NCBI RefSeq assembly: GCF_009602465.1
Contig: NZ_WBKP01000014.1
Location: 18,870-82,869 of the forward strand
Length of the DNA: 64,000 bases
Origin: Cumulibacter manganitolerans
GTDB lineage: Bacteria > Actinomycetota > Actinomycetes > Mycobacteriales > Antricoccaceae
Reading direction: 5' to 3'
In this document: one piece after another, positions 24,707 to 33,768 of the stretch
Position numbering within the stretch: the first letter of the stretch is position 1
How the letters are laid out: each line of letters opens with the position of its first letter
The notes under the pieces: model-generated
What the model was told of the DNA's origin: nothing
Database searches by the model: none
The model's input: only the letters and a program-made list of their open reading frames with translations
Program-made: the position numbers and the translations under genes

Positions 24707-24811
24707 AAGGTACGACCGACCCGGTCTACCGTCAACGCCACCTACTTTCGGATGATTCGCCGGCGTGCGGGCGCCGTTAGCGTGGAGGCCGACCCCGACC
24801 AAGGAGAAGCC

Positions 24812-25246
24812 ATGCTCACCCGGCTCGCGTACGCCGCCGCCACCTACACCGGACTCGGACTGATCGGCGGGCTGCTCTATCGCGAGCTCACCCGCGGCCG
24901 CGACTGGCAGTTCACCCAGCTGAACGTCGTCCACACCCACCTGCTCGCGCTCGGCACGCTGGTGATGCTCATCGCGCTGGCGCTGGAGAAGCTGTTCGCG
25001 CTGTCGCGACGCCGCGAGACGACCTACTTCTGGTGGTTCTACAACGCCGGTCTGGTGCTCGCCTCGGCGATGATGACCCTCAAGGGCATCCTGCAGCTCG
25101 ACGGACCGGTCGACTCGAAGGCGCTCGCCGGCGTCTCGGGACTGGGCCACATCATGCTGACCGTCGGGCTCGTGTTCCTGTTCATCGCGCTCATCAAGCA
25201 GGTCAAGGCGGCGGACGCCGCGCGGACCGCGGTTCCGCGGCCGTAG
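24812..25246 (+). CDS. DUF2871 membrane protein
   Basis: 144-residue integral membrane protein of the DUF2871 family with four predicted helices: LAYAAATYTGLGLIGGLLY, VHTHLLALGTLVMLIALALE, FYNAGLVLASAMMTLKGIL and LGHIMLTVGLVFLFIALI. The HTHLLALG motif contains the family's conserved His residues, suggesting possible cofactor binding. Function unknown. The ATG follows AAGGAGAAGCC. Confidence 0.8.
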   Translation: MLTRLAYAAATYTGLGLIGGLLYRELTRGRDWQFTQLNVVHTHLLALGTLVMLIALALEKLFALSRRRETTYFWWFYNAGLVLASAMMTLKGILQLDGPVDSKALAGVSGLGHIMLTVGLVFLFIALIKQVKAADAARTAVPRP

Positions 25247-25278
25247 CGGGGCGATCTGTCGCCATCGACGTGCCCAAA

Positions 25279-25284
25279 TAGGCT
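25279..25284 (+). promoter_or_regulatory. -10 element TAGGCT of the CoA-transferase gene (leaderless)
   Basis: TAGGCT ends 7 nt before the ATG at 25292, and no ribosome-binding site is visible, consistent with a leaderless transcript. Confidence 0.55.
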
Positions 25285-25291
25285 GGGGCGC

Positions 25292-26572
25292 ATGTCCACT
25301 CTTCCCGCGCCGGTGGCGGCTGCGAAGATCCTCGATCACATCGAGCCCGGCACCGACCTGATCGTGCCGATCGCCAACGGCGAGCCGCGCGACGTGCTCG
25401 ACGCGATCGAGGCGGCGAACGAGTCGCTGGAGGGCGTGCGCGTCCACCAGATGCACTGCCTGCACGACCGGCCGTACCTGCACGGCGCGTACGGCGACCG
25501 GATGCGGCACATCAGCTACTTCCTCTCGCACATCACCCGCGCGCCGTACGCCGAGGGGCATCTGGACTACGCGCCGGCCAACTTCAGCGAGGTCCCGCTG
25601 ATCATGGCCGCCACAACCCGCGACCCGATCGTGATCGCGGCGTCCTCGCCGCCGGACCGGCGCGGCTACTTCAGCCTCGGGACGTCCGCCGACTACGTGT
25701 CCTCGATGATCGGCCGGCGGCCGTTCTTCCTCGAGGCCACGCCGCACATGCCCCGCACGCACGGCGCCAACGTCATCCACCACTCCCAGATCCTCGGATG
25801 GTGCGAGAGCGACCGCGAGCTGGTGGCCGTCCCGCGGGTCGCGCCGAAGCAGGTCGAGGAGACGATCGCGGCGCTGGTGGCCGAGCAGATTCCCGATCGC
25901 GCCACCCTGCAGGTCGGCATCGGCGGCATCGCCAATGCCATCCTCGCCGGGCTGTGCGACCACCGGGACCTGGGCCTGCACACCGAGCTGCTGCACGACG
26001 GGGTGATGGACCTGGTCGACGCCGGCGTGATCACGGGCATCGCCAAGGAGCATCGGCGCAACCGCGCGGTCGCCACCTTCGCGATGGGCACCACCGACCT
26101 CTACCGGTGGCTCGACGAGAACGCGGCGGTGGAGATGCTGCGGGTCGAGTACGTCAACGACCCCCGGGAGATCGCCGGTCTCAGCAACTTCGTGTCGGTC
26201 AACGCGACCCTCGAGGTGGACCTGCTCGGGCAGTGCGCCTCCGAGTCGATCGGCACGCGGTACTTCAGCGGCTCCGGCGGGCAGGCCGACTTCGCGCGCG
26301 GCGCGATGTACTCGCCGGGCGGCAAGGCCTTCATCGTCCTTCCCTCGACGACCCGTGAGGGTGCCTCGCGGATCGTCTCGACCCTGGCCTCCGGAGCCGC
26401 CGTGACCACCCTGAAGAACACCGTGGACCACGTCGTCACCGAGCACGGCATCGCCCGGCTGCGCGGCAAGACCCTCGCGCAGCGAGCGCGCGCGCTGATC
26501 GCGATCGCCGCGCCGCAGCACCGCGACGGCCTGAGCCGGCAGGCTCACGAGCGTTGCCTGCTGCACGACTGA
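25292..26572 (+). CDS. Acetyl-CoA hydrolase/CoA-transferase family protein
   Basis: 426-residue cytoplasmic enzyme of the acetyl-CoA hydrolase/4-hydroxybutyrate CoA-transferase family (two alpha/beta domains). Recognisable blocks are DLIVPIANGEPRDVLDAIE at the start, GIGGIANAILAGLCDHRDLGLHTELLHDGVMDLVDAG in the second domain, FVSVNATLEVDLLGQ and GSGGQADFARGA before GKAFIVLPSTT. It should move CoA between short-chain acids or hydrolyse an acyl-CoA. Substrate cannot be told from sequence alone. Confidence 0.9.
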   Translation: MSTLPAPVAAAKILDHIEPGTDLIVPIANGEPRDVLDAIEAANESLEGVRVHQMHCLHDRPYLHGAYGDRMRHISYFLSHITRAPYAEGHLDYAPANFSEVPLIMAATTRDPIVIAASSPPDRRGYFSLGTSADYVSSMIGRRPFFLEATPHMPRTHGANVIHHSQILGWCESDRELVAVPRVAPKQVEETIAALVAEQIPDRATLQVGIGGIANAILAGLCDHRDLGLHTELLHDGVMDLVDAGVITGIAKEHRRNRAVATFAMGTTDLYRWLDENAAVEMLRVEYVNDPREIAGLSNFVSVNATLEVDLLGQCASESIGTRYFSGSGGQADFARGAMYSPGGKAFIVLPSTTREGASRIVSTLASGAAVTTLKNTVDHVVTEHGIARLRGKTLAQRARALIAIAAPQHRDGLSRQAHERCLLHD

Positions 26573-26708
26573 GCACCGCCCGCGCGTGCCGCTCGACCGG
26601 AGCGGACGGTGGTCCGGAATGTGAGATCGCGCGCTCGTGGCGCAGGCCACCCCCGCTTCCGGCGTAGCCTCGGGGAGGTTCCCACTTCTCGTGTCCGGGA
26701 GGACGAGC

Positions 26709-27929
26709 GTGACCACTGGCCAGACCGCCAAGACGCAGGTACTGCTGCTGGAGAACATCCACCCGTATGCCGTGCAGCACTTCGAGTCGCTGGGCTACGA
26801 GGTCCGCACCCACAAGTCGGCGATGACCGAGCCGGAGCTCATCGCGGCGCTCCCCGGCGTCCAGCTGCTCGGCATCCGCTCCAACACCCACCTCACCGCG
26901 AAGGTCTTCGAGCACGCGCCGCAGCTCGAGGCCGTCGGCGCGTTCTGCATCGGCACCAACCAGATCGACCTCACCGCGGCCGCCACCCGCGGCATCCCGG
27001 TGTTCAACGCGCCGTACTCCAACACCCGCTCGGTCGTCGAGCTGGTGATCGGGGAGATCATCTCCCTGGCGCGGCGGATACCCGAGAAGAACCAGAACAT
27101 GCACGCCGGCGTCTGGGACAAGTCGGCCGCCGGGTCGCACGAGGTCCGCGGGCGCACGCTCGGCATCGTCGGCTACGGCAACATCGGCGCCCAGCTGTCG
27201 GTGCTCGCCGAGGCCCTCGGCTTCTCGGTGATCTTCTACGACATCGCCGACAAGCTGGCACTGGGCAACGCGCGGCGCGTCGGCACGCTCGACGAGCTGC
27301 TGGCCGAGGCCGACACCGTCACCCTGCACGTCGACGGCCGCCCCGGCAACGCCGGCATCTTCGGCGCCGAGCAGTTCGCCAAGATGCGGCCGCGGGCGAT
27401 GTTCATCAACGCATCCCGAGGAATGGTCGTCGACCACCTCGCGCTGCGCGAGGCGGTGCTGTCCGGGCACATCTCGGGCGCCGCCATCGACGTGTTCCCG
27501 GTCGAGCCGAAGAAGCCCGGTGAGGAGTTCCTCTCCGAGCTGCGCGGACTCCCGAACGTCATCCTCACCCCGCACGTCGGCGGGTCCACGCAGGAGGCGC
27601 AGGAGGACATCGGCCGGTTCGTCTCCGGCAAGCTCGGGTCGTACGTCGAGGACGGCGCCACGTCGCTGTCGGTCAACATGCCGACCATCGAGGTCGCCCC
27701 GCGGCGCGACGTGCACCGCCTGGTACACGTGCACGAGAACGTGCCGGGCGTGATCGCCGAGATCAACCGGATCCTCGCCGAGCACGGGCAGAACGTCGAG
27801 TCGCAGTCGCTGACCACCCGCGGCCACCTCGGGTACGTCGTCACCGACGTGAACGGCACCATCGCCGGGCCCGCCCTCGCCGAGCTGGAGTCGATGCCGC
27901 ACACGATCCGGCTGCGCGTCCTCTCGTAG
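26709..27929 (+). CDS. serA: D-3-phosphoglycerate dehydrogenase (short, E. coli-type)
   Basis: 406-residue NAD-dependent dehydrogenase that starts serine synthesis by oxidising 3-phosphoglycerate. The Rossmann motif GIVGYGNIGAQLS, FINASRGMVVDH (catalytic Arg region) and ILTPHVGGSTQEAQ (catalytic His) are seen. A C-terminal ACT domain (about 325-406) begins HVHENVPGVIAEINRILAEHGQN and should bind serine for feedback control. The length and lack of an intervening ASB domain match E. coli SerA (about 410 aa) rather than the about 530-residue enzyme usual in mycobacteria. The GTG start follows GGGAGGAC. Confidence 0.92.
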   Translation: MTTGQTAKTQVLLLENIHPYAVQHFESLGYEVRTHKSAMTEPELIAALPGVQLLGIRSNTHLTAKVFEHAPQLEAVGAFCIGTNQIDLTAAATRGIPVFNAPYSNTRSVVELVIGEIISLARRIPEKNQNMHAGVWDKSAAGSHEVRGRTLGIVGYGNIGAQLSVLAEALGFSVIFYDIADKLALGNARRVGTLDELLAEADTVTLHVDGRPGNAGIFGAEQFAKMRPRAMFINASRGMVVDHLALREAVLSGHISGAAIDVFPVEPKKPGEEFLSELRGLPNVILTPHVGGSTQEAQEDIGRFVSGKLGSYVEDGATSLSVNMPTIEVAPRRDVHRLVHVHENVPGVIAEINRILAEHGQNVESQSLTTRGHLGYVVTDVNGTIAGPALAELESMPHTIRLRVLS

Positions 27930-27931
27930 CG

Positions 27932-28576
27932 ATGACGGCGACCGTGGACGTGCCGACCGAGGCAGGTCCGGGACGTCTCGTGCTCGACGTGCCCCGCGCG
28001 CCGCGCGCCGTCCTGCTGCTCGGGCACGGCGCCGGCGGCGGTCTGGACTCGTTCGACCTCTCGACCCTGGCCGCGCAGCTACCGGCCGGGGGGATCGGCG
28101 TCGTCCGGTTCGCGCAGCCGTGGCTCGTGGCGGGACGCAAGATCGCCGGACCGCCGGCATCCCTGGACAAGGCGTGGGCGGCCGCCTTGGCCGTCGCCAC
28201 GAGAAAGTGGCGCGGCACGCCGCTGGTCGTCGGCGGCCGGTCGGCCGGGGGGCGAGTCGCGTGTCGATGCTTCGCCGCGCCCGCGGTCGGGGTACTGGCC
28301 CTCGCCTTTCCGCTGCACCCACCGGGTAAGCCGGAGAAGAGCCGGCGCGACGAGCTCGCCGCCGTCCCCGCGCCGGTGCTGATCGTGCAAGGCGAGACCG
28401 ACCCGTTCGGCACGCCGCACGAGATCCGTGCGGCGATCCGCGCCAACGCGGGAAAGCGCACCCTGGTCACGGTGAACGCCGGGCACTCGCTACAGCCGGC
28501 GAAGCGTGCGGACCCGGCTGCGGCGTCCCGCCGCATCGTCGATGCCGTGGCCGGCTTCGTCGACCAGATCACCTGA
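27932..28576 (+). CDS. Alpha/beta hydrolase (KANL3/Tex30-like)
   Basis: 214-residue serine hydrolase fold. The oxyanion segment LLLGHGAGGGLDSFD, nucleophile elbow VVGGRSAGGRVA, Asp in VQGETDPFGTP and His in NAGHSLQPAK form a complete catalytic set. It resembles the KANL3/Tex30 family of small hydrolases with unknown substrates. It begins 2 bp after the serA stop, so it is co-transcribed, though no link to serine synthesis is evident. Confidence 0.85.
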   Translation: MTATVDVPTEAGPGRLVLDVPRAPRAVLLLGHGAGGGLDSFDLSTLAAQLPAGGIGVVRFAQPWLVAGRKIAGPPASLDKAWAAALAVATRKWRGTPLVVGGRSAGGRVACRCFAAPAVGVLALAFPLHPPGKPEKSRRDELAAVPAPVLIVQGETDPFGTPHEIRAAIRANAGKRTLVTVNAGHSLQPAKRADPAAASRRIVDAVAGFVDQIT

Positions 28577-28601
28577 GGCACCGCCGGGGTGGTCCGGTCG
28601 G

Positions 28602-28658
28602 CCCGTTGTGTTGTGGCGACTCCGGGCGACGTCGCCCGGAGTCGTCACAAGTCAACCG
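28602..28658. repeat. 58-bp-type palindrome, type B (copy 2)
   Basis: A perfect 28-bp core (28617-28644) centred on GACGTC, flanked on the left by the same CCCGTTGTGTTGTG as copy 1. The right outer arm has diverged (CACAAGTCAACCG instead of CACAACACAACGGG). It lies after the hydrolase gene and before a rightward membrane-protein gene. Confidence 0.85.
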
Positions 28659-28673
28659 TCCGGCGCGAACGAA

Positions 28674-28679
28674 TAGACT
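28674..28679 (+). promoter_or_regulatory. -10 element TAGACT (leaderless)
   Basis: TAGACT ends 7 nt before the ATG at 28687 with no ribosome-binding site upstream. Confidence 0.55.
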
Positions 28680-28686
28680 GGGCGCC

Positions 28687-29103
28687 ATGCCTCCCACCAC
28701 TCCTGTCGCTTCCCCCGCCACCCGCAACGTCCGTACCAGCGCGCTGATCCTCTCGCTGCTGGCCCTCGTGCAGGCCGCTCTCGGCGGCACCGTGCTCAGC
28801 GGTGGTGGTGGCATCAAGACGGTGCACGGCTACGTCGGCTACCTCACCTTCGTCGTGGCGCTCGTCGCCGCGTTCTTCGCCTGGAAGGCCGCGCAGGTCA
28901 CCGGCAACAAGGGGACCTTCTTCCACGCGCTGTCGCTGCCGATCCTGGCGCTGATCCAGATCGGGCTCGCCGAGATGGACCTCAAGTGGGTGCACGTCAT
29001 CGTCGGGATCCTGTTCCTCGTCGCCGCCTTCGGGCTGTACGCGATGGCCGACCGGCCCGCGAAGCACGGCGCAGCCGACCGCCCCGCCGGGGACGCCGTC
29101 TAG
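28687..29103 (+). CDS. Small integral membrane protein, unknown function
   Basis: 138-residue protein with four apparent helices: LILSLLALVQAALGGTVLS, VGYLTFVVALVAAFFAWKA, ALSLPILALIQIGLAEM and VHVIVGILFLVAAFGLYAM. A conserved-looking His occurs in KTVHGYVGYL and another in WVHVIVG, a layout seen in small four-helix heme-containing membrane proteins, but no family is recognised with confidence. It probably uses a leaderless start at 28687. A likely terminator hairpin follows the stop (29120-29142). Confidence 0.7.
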   Translation: MPPTTPVASPATRNVRTSALILSLLALVQAALGGTVLSGGGGIKTVHGYVGYLTFVVALVAAFFAWKAAQVTGNKGTFFHALSLPILALIQIGLAEMDLKWVHVIVGILFLVAAFGLYAMADRPAKHGAADRPAGDAV

Positions 29104-29119
29104 CCGTCGCCTGACCGCC

Positions 29120-29142
29120 GCACCGTCGCCGTCCGGCGGTGC
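29120..29142. terminator. Hairpin between convergent genes
   Basis: Imperfect palindrome with GCACCG at the left and CGGCGGTGC at the right, 17 bp after the stop of the membrane-protein gene and before the 3' end of the flavoprotein gene. No T-run is seen. Confidence 0.4.
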
Positions 29143-29275
29143 AGCGCGGCAGGACGTCGCCTGCTCGACCGCCCGACCAGCGCGCAGCCGTCCCCGGGCG
29201 GGGTTCGTCGCCCAAAGCGGACTAGCTTCCCCGCTTTCGCCTGGGAAGCCCGTCCGGCCGGGGGAGTGCCTCGAC

Positions 29276-30769
29276 CTAGTACTCGAAGCGTTCGATGTGC
29301 AGGTGCACGCTCGGTACGCCGGCGTCCAGCGCGGCGCGGCGGACGGCGTCCATCCAGGGGCCGCTACCGCACACGTACACGTCCCGCTCGGCGACGTCCG
29401 GGCACACGCGCAGCAGCGCCTCGGTGTCATCGAGGTGGCGGAGGTCGGCCGGCAGCCAGCTGTCGCGGCCGCGCACCCGGCGCCCCACCAGCGGCTCGTA
29501 GAACGCGCCCCGCTGTGCCGCGAGCGCCCGGATCTCGTCGTGCATCAGCAGCGCGTCGGCGGTGCTGGCGCGGTTCACGATGGTGACGTCACCGGGGCGC
29601 TGCGGCAGTGCCTCGAGCAGCGCGCGCATCGGGGTGATGCCCACGCCGGCGCCCATGAGCAGGACCTTGTCCCGGGTCCGCGTTCCGGCGTGCATCCGCC
29701 CGAACGGGCCCTCCAGCAGCACGCGGGTCCCCGGCCGGATGTCGGCCAGCCGCGCCGAGCCGTCCCCGACCGCCGCGGCGGTGAGGCGGAGCGCATTGCC
29801 GGTGGGCGCCGCGGACAGCGAGAACGGGTTGGCGCGCATCCAGCCCCTGCCGGTGAGGAAGCGCCAGTGGAAGAACTGGCCGCCCGAGGCCTTCAGCCGG
29901 TGCACGCCGGGTCCGGCGACGGTGACGGTGGTGACACCGGGCCGTTCCTGGCGGACGTCGACGACCCGAGCCCGGCTGCGGACCGAGCGCCACAGCGGCA
30001 GCAGCACGCGGAACCCCACGACGGAGCCGGTGCAGACCCCGTAGAGCGACCACCAGAACACGCTGGACAGCGTCGAGCCGACGAAGTCCTGCCCGGTCCA
30101 CAGCTGGTGCGGCAGCACCAGCCCGACGCCGACGTAGGCGTAGAGATGCAGCAGGTGCCACGACTCGTACCGCAGTCGGCGCCGCGCCACCCGCGCCGAC
30201 GTGACGACCACCAGGCAGATGGCGACGGTGCCCGCCACGGCCAGCAGACCGCCGGCGTAGTTGAACGTGAAGTCGATGAACGTCGCCCAGACGCCCGCGG
30301 CGTACTGCGCCGCGTACCCGAGCATGATCAGCACGATGTGCGCCACCATCAGGGTGAACGACGAGAAACCCACCCAGCGGTGCACCCGCGCCAGCTTGTC
30401 CTGTCCCCAGGCGCGCTCGATGATCGGCACCCGCGCCATCAGGAATACCTGGATCAGCAGCAGCGCCGAGGCGAGCAGCCCCGTCAACCGGCCGACCGAG
30501 GTCAGCGCGCCGACCGTCGCCAGCTGCCCGAGGCCGCCGTTGAGCACCCACAGGGCGGTCACGAACAGCATGATCGTGCCGGCCGCGAGCGCTGTGGCGT
30601 CGCGCCACAGCGCGGAGGTACGGCGGATCCGCGGCGGCCCACCGCGTCCCGCGCCGCGCGCGTCGGGGGCATCCGTGGGGACGCGGTACGCCGGCCGGGA
30701 CCGCTCCGGCCTGATCAGGGTGCCGCGCGGGGTCCTGATCCGGGCCGGGGCAGGGGGTGCTGAGGTCAT
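29276..30769 (-). CDS. Ferric-reductase-like membrane flavoprotein
   Basis: 497-residue oxidoreductase. After a charged about 50-residue N-terminus come about six membrane helices, two of them with His likely to bind heme (RVHRWVGFSSFTLMVAHIVL and SWHLLHLYAYVGVG), as in ferric reductase/Nox proteins. The soluble half is ferredoxin-reductase-like: the FAD site in FFHWRFLTGRGWMRANPFSLS, GRMHAG, and the NAD(P)-binding segment KVLLMGAGVGITPMRALLE, ending VYVCGSGPWMDAV. It should pass electrons from NAD(P)H across the membrane via FAD and heme; the acceptor is unknown. No FMN-binding or ApbE partner lies nearby. Confidence 0.88.
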   Translation of the reverse strand: MTSAPPAPARIRTPRGTLIRPERSRPAYRVPTDAPDARGAGRGGPPRIRRTSALWRDATALAAGTIMLFVTALWVLNGGLGQLATVGALTSVGRLTGLLASALLLIQVFLMARVPIIERAWGQDKLARVHRWVGFSSFTLMVAHIVLIMLGYAAQYAAGVWATFIDFTFNYAGGLLAVAGTVAICLVVVTSARVARRRLRYESWHLLHLYAYVGVGLVLPHQLWTGQDFVGSTLSSVFWWSLYGVCTGSVVGFRVLLPLWRSVRSRARVVDVRQERPGVTTVTVAGPGVHRLKASGGQFFHWRFLTGRGWMRANPFSLSAAPTGNALRLTAAAVGDGSARLADIRPGTRVLLEGPFGRMHAGTRTRDKVLLMGAGVGITPMRALLEALPQRPGDVTIVNRASTADALLMHDEIRALAAQRGAFYEPLVGRRVRGRDSWLPADLRHLDDTEALLRVCPDVAERDVYVCGSGPWMDAVRRAALDAGVPSVHLHIERFEY

Positions 30770-30891
30770 TCCTCGACTATCCGCCGCCCCGGTATGGCCA
30801 TCCCAAGAGAAGTCTGTCGATCCCCTGTGGCCGCGGCCGCACCGTCCGACCATCTCGACCCGGGCGGCCTCCGGCCGTTCGGCGGGAGGCG

Positions 30892-32241
30892 TCAGGACAG
30901 CCGGGCCGCCACGTCCGGGAAATGGGTGAGCCATTCGTCGACGATGCGCACCGCCCGCGGGTAGGAGCCGTTCAGCGGGTGTGTCGCGATCGCGGCGTGC
31001 AGGGCGTCTCGTGAACCGTCCAGGGCTGCGGTGATCGTCCACCGCTCGACGGCCTTGACCTGCCTTATCAGCCCCGCCTCGTGGTCGGACAGCGGTGCGA
31101 CGGTCGCCGGCGTCGCGCCGTCCTTGCCCACCGTGCAGGGGATCTCGATCACGGCGTCGATGTCCAGCGCGTCGAGCACGGCCGCTCCCGACCGACGGTT
31201 GGGTACGTCGAGGATCAGCCGTTCGCCCGTGTCGTGGGCGATCGCCCGCATCACCGCCAGCGCGATCTGCTCGTAGCCGCCGCCCTCGACGTCCTCCTCG
31301 GCCCGCTCGGCGGCGCCGGCGGCCTCCCGAGCGACCGCCATGTAGGTGCGGTTGCGCTCGTCGACGACCCGCCGCCACGCTGCGTACGGCGCCCCCGCCG
31401 TCGCGGCCTCTGCGGCCTCGCGGTAGAACGCCGATTGCTGCTCGCGGAGGAAGGACGCGCGCGACGTCGTGGCGCGCAGGGACTCGACCACGTCGGCCGC
31501 GTAATAGAAGTAGTGCAGGTACTCGTTCGGGATCGTGCCGAGGGCCCGGATGAGGGACGCGCCGAACAGCTGGCCTTCCTCGAACCCGGTGATCGCGTCC
31601 CCGGCGATCAGCCCCGGCAGCAGGTCCGCGCCACCGACGCGGAGCGCGCGAAGCCAGCCGAGGTGGTTGAGCCCCACGTAGTCGATCTCGACGTCCGGCT
31701 CGGCCACTCGCAGCGCCCGGCACGCGCGGCGGACCAGCGCCGCGGGCGAGTCGCAGATGCCGATCACCCGGCCCGGCAGCACCTCCTGCAGCGACTCGGT
31801 GACCATGCCTGCGGGATTGGTGAAGTTGATCAGCCAGGCGGACGGCGCGACGTCGGCGACCGCCTCGCCGACCGCCCGCATGGCCGGGAGGGAGCGCAAC
31901 GCGTACAGGATGCCACCCAGGCCGACGGTCTCCTGGCCGAGGACGTCGTGCCGCAGCGGGATGTTCTCGTCGTGCACCCGGCCGTCGAGCCCGCCCGGGC
32001 GGATCGCCGCGAATACGAAATCGGCGCCGCGCAGTCCGGCGTGCAGGTCGGTCGTGGTGCGGACCTCCGGCGCCCACCGGCCCTCGGCGACGCCGTCGAG
32101 GACCGCCGCGACGACCGCGAGCCGGTCGGGGCTGCTGTCGACGAGCACCACCCGATCGATGAGCCGACGGGCGTCGGCGACGAGCTGCTGGAACACCAGG
32201 GGGGTGCGGAACCCGCCGCCGCCGACGATGGTGAGCTGCAT
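30892..32241 (-). CDS. GH4-family glycosidase (6-phospho-beta-glucosidase-like)
   Basis: 449-residue member of glycoside hydrolase family 4, which cleaves glycosides by an unusual NAD- and Mn-dependent redox mechanism. It starts with the NAD-binding LTIVGGGGFRTPLV, then has the metal and substrate motifs INFTNPAGMVTE, GICDSPAAL (Cys) and GLNHLGWL (His). Closest in style to 6-phospho-beta-glucosidases, but no PTS or sugar importer lies nearby to supply a phosphorylated substrate. Its start shares one base with the stop of the AI-2E transporter gene (TGATG), so expression is coupled. Confidence 0.9.
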   Translation of the reverse strand: MQLTIVGGGGFRTPLVFQQLVADARRLIDRVVLVDSSPDRLAVVAAVLDGVAEGRWAPEVRTTTDLHAGLRGADFVFAAIRPGGLDGRVHDENIPLRHDVLGQETVGLGGILYALRSLPAMRAVGEAVADVAPSAWLINFTNPAGMVTESLQEVLPGRVIGICDSPAALVRRACRALRVAEPDVEIDYVGLNHLGWLRALRVGGADLLPGLIAGDAITGFEEGQLFGASLIRALGTIPNEYLHYFYYAADVVESLRATTSRASFLREQQSAFYREAAEAATAGAPYAAWRRVVDERNRTYMAVAREAAGAAERAEEDVEGGGYEQIALAVMRAIAHDTGERLILDVPNRRSGAAVLDALDIDAVIEIPCTVGKDGATPATVAPLSDHEAGLIRQVKAVERWTITAALDGSRDALHAAIATHPLNGSYPRAVRIVDEWLTHFPDVAARLS

Positions 32242-33602
32242 CAGCGCGCCCCGTCCTCCGTCGGCTCGTCGGCGTGGTCGTTCTTCGGGTCGGGCCCCCA
32301 CGCCTCGAGGCGCGCCTCGGTGGGGTCGGCCTCGTCGTCGGTCGGGTCGTCGAGCCCCGCCTCCCTCTCGGAGGTGGGGTCGGTCAGGTCGTCGTCGAGG
32401 TCGGGGCCGATCTCGGACGCCTCCCGGCTCTCGGGCAACCCGCGGCTGGCCCGGAACAGGTCGATCACCGCCGTGTTGATGACGGCCGCGAGCGGGACCG
32501 CGATGAGCGCGCCGAAGATGCCGCCGACCACCGCGCCCAGCACCACCAGCAGCAGGGAGGCGAGCGGGTGCACCTTCAGCTGCCGGTTCATCAGCAACGG
32601 ATAGATGAAGTTGCCCTGCACGGTCTGGATCACGATCATCACGATCGCCATGATGATGGCGGTGGTCAGGTTGGTCGAGATCAGCGCGAGCGCGATGACC
32701 ACCAGCGACGAGATCAGGCCGCCGAGGGTCGGGATGAACGCGAACAGGAACGCGATCAGCCCGGCGGACAGGGCCAGCGGTACGCCGAGGATCAGGCAGG
32801 ACATCCAGGTGAGGACGCCGACGATGAGCGCGACGACCAGCGTCACGTTCATGTAGGTGACCAGCACCTCCCAGGAGCGGCGACCCGCGCGGTTCACCTT
32901 CCAGCGAGCGCTGCGCGGGAACAGCTTGCACAGCCAGGTCCAGATCGCCCCGCCGTCGCTCAAGAAGAAGAAGATGATGAACATCGACAGCAGGATCGCC
33001 GAGAGGATGCTGCCGGTCGTCGAGATGACGGTCAGCGAGGTGGTGAGGACGTCGGTCGGGTCCTTCTGCAGCTTGCTCAGCGCCTCGTCGACGCTCTGCT
33101 GCAGCTGCCCCTGGTCGATCTGCAGGGGACCCTTCGCGAGCCAGTTCGCCACCTCGTTCAGGCCGGTCCGCACGGTGGCGTAGATCGTCTCGTAGTTCAC
33201 GACCAGCTCGCGGACGATCAGTGCCACCAGCCCGAAGGTGAAGACCAGCCCGGCGAGGAAGGTGATCACCGTCGCGAGGGTGTTCGGCAGGCCGCTGCGG
33301 CGCAGCAGGCGGGACAGCGGCGTCAGGAGCGCGGCCACGAGCAGCGACACGAAGATGGGCACGATGACGATGGCCAGGACGTCGAGCAGCCACAACAGCA
33401 GGTAGATGGCGAGGCCGATGGCGATCGCCCGTACCGCCCAGCCGGCGGCGAGCTTCACGGCGCGCGGGATGGGGTCGGCGGTGATGCGTTCGTCGAACTG
33501 CTCGTCCACCGAGGCGTGTGCCTGGGCGCGTAGGTCGATGATCCGCTGCCGCAGCTGGTTCGCGACGTCCAGCGGGCGGACGCGCGGCTGCTCACGGCTC
33601 AT
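32241..33602 (-). CDS. AI-2E family transporter
   Basis: 453-residue membrane protein of the AI-2 exporter (PF01594) family, which includes TqsA-like exporters and Na+/H+ antiporters. About eight helices include GLAIYLLLWLLDVLAIVIVPIFVSLLVAALLTPL at the start and LIAFLFAFIPTLGGLISSLVVIALA, the family's most conserved region. The final 75 residues are acidic and disordered. Substrate uncertain. The coupled downstream gene is a GH4 glycosidase. Confidence 0.88.
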   Translation of the reverse strand: MSREQPRVRPLDVANQLRQRIIDLRAQAHASVDEQFDERITADPIPRAVKLAAGWAVRAIAIGLAIYLLLWLLDVLAIVIVPIFVSLLVAALLTPLSRLLRRSGLPNTLATVITFLAGLVFTFGLVALIVRELVVNYETIYATVRTGLNEVANWLAKGPLQIDQGQLQQSVDEALSKLQKDPTDVLTTSLTVISTTGSILSAILLSMFIIFFFLSDGGAIWTWLCKLFPRSARWKVNRAGRRSWEVLVTYMNVTLVVALIVGVLTWMSCLILGVPLALSAGLIAFLFAFIPTLGGLISSLVVIALALISTNLTTAIIMAIVMIVIQTVQGNFIYPLLMNRQLKVHPLASLLLVVLGAVVGGIFGALIAVPLAAVINTAVIDLFRASRGLPESREASEIGPDLDDDLTDPTSEREAGLDDPTDDEADPTEARLEAWGPDPKNDHADEPTEDGAR

Positions 33603-33756
33603 GGATCCTCCTCGTCGGCGCGGGCTGATCGCAGTCGCCCGGCGCCGACACTACCGCGACATCCGCCGCGTCGGCCGGTCAGTCACCGGCGGCTGCGGGT
33701 CTCGCGCCCGGTCACGATCGCAGGCCGGACATGAGCCCCGTGCCACCTGGTTAACC

Positions 33757-33762
33757 TAGACT
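33757..33762 (+). promoter_or_regulatory. -10 element TAGACT (leaderless)
   Basis: TAGACT ends 6 nt before the ATG at 33769. There is no ribosome-binding site, consistent with a leaderless transcript. Confidence 0.6.
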
Positions 33763-33768
33763 TCACGC

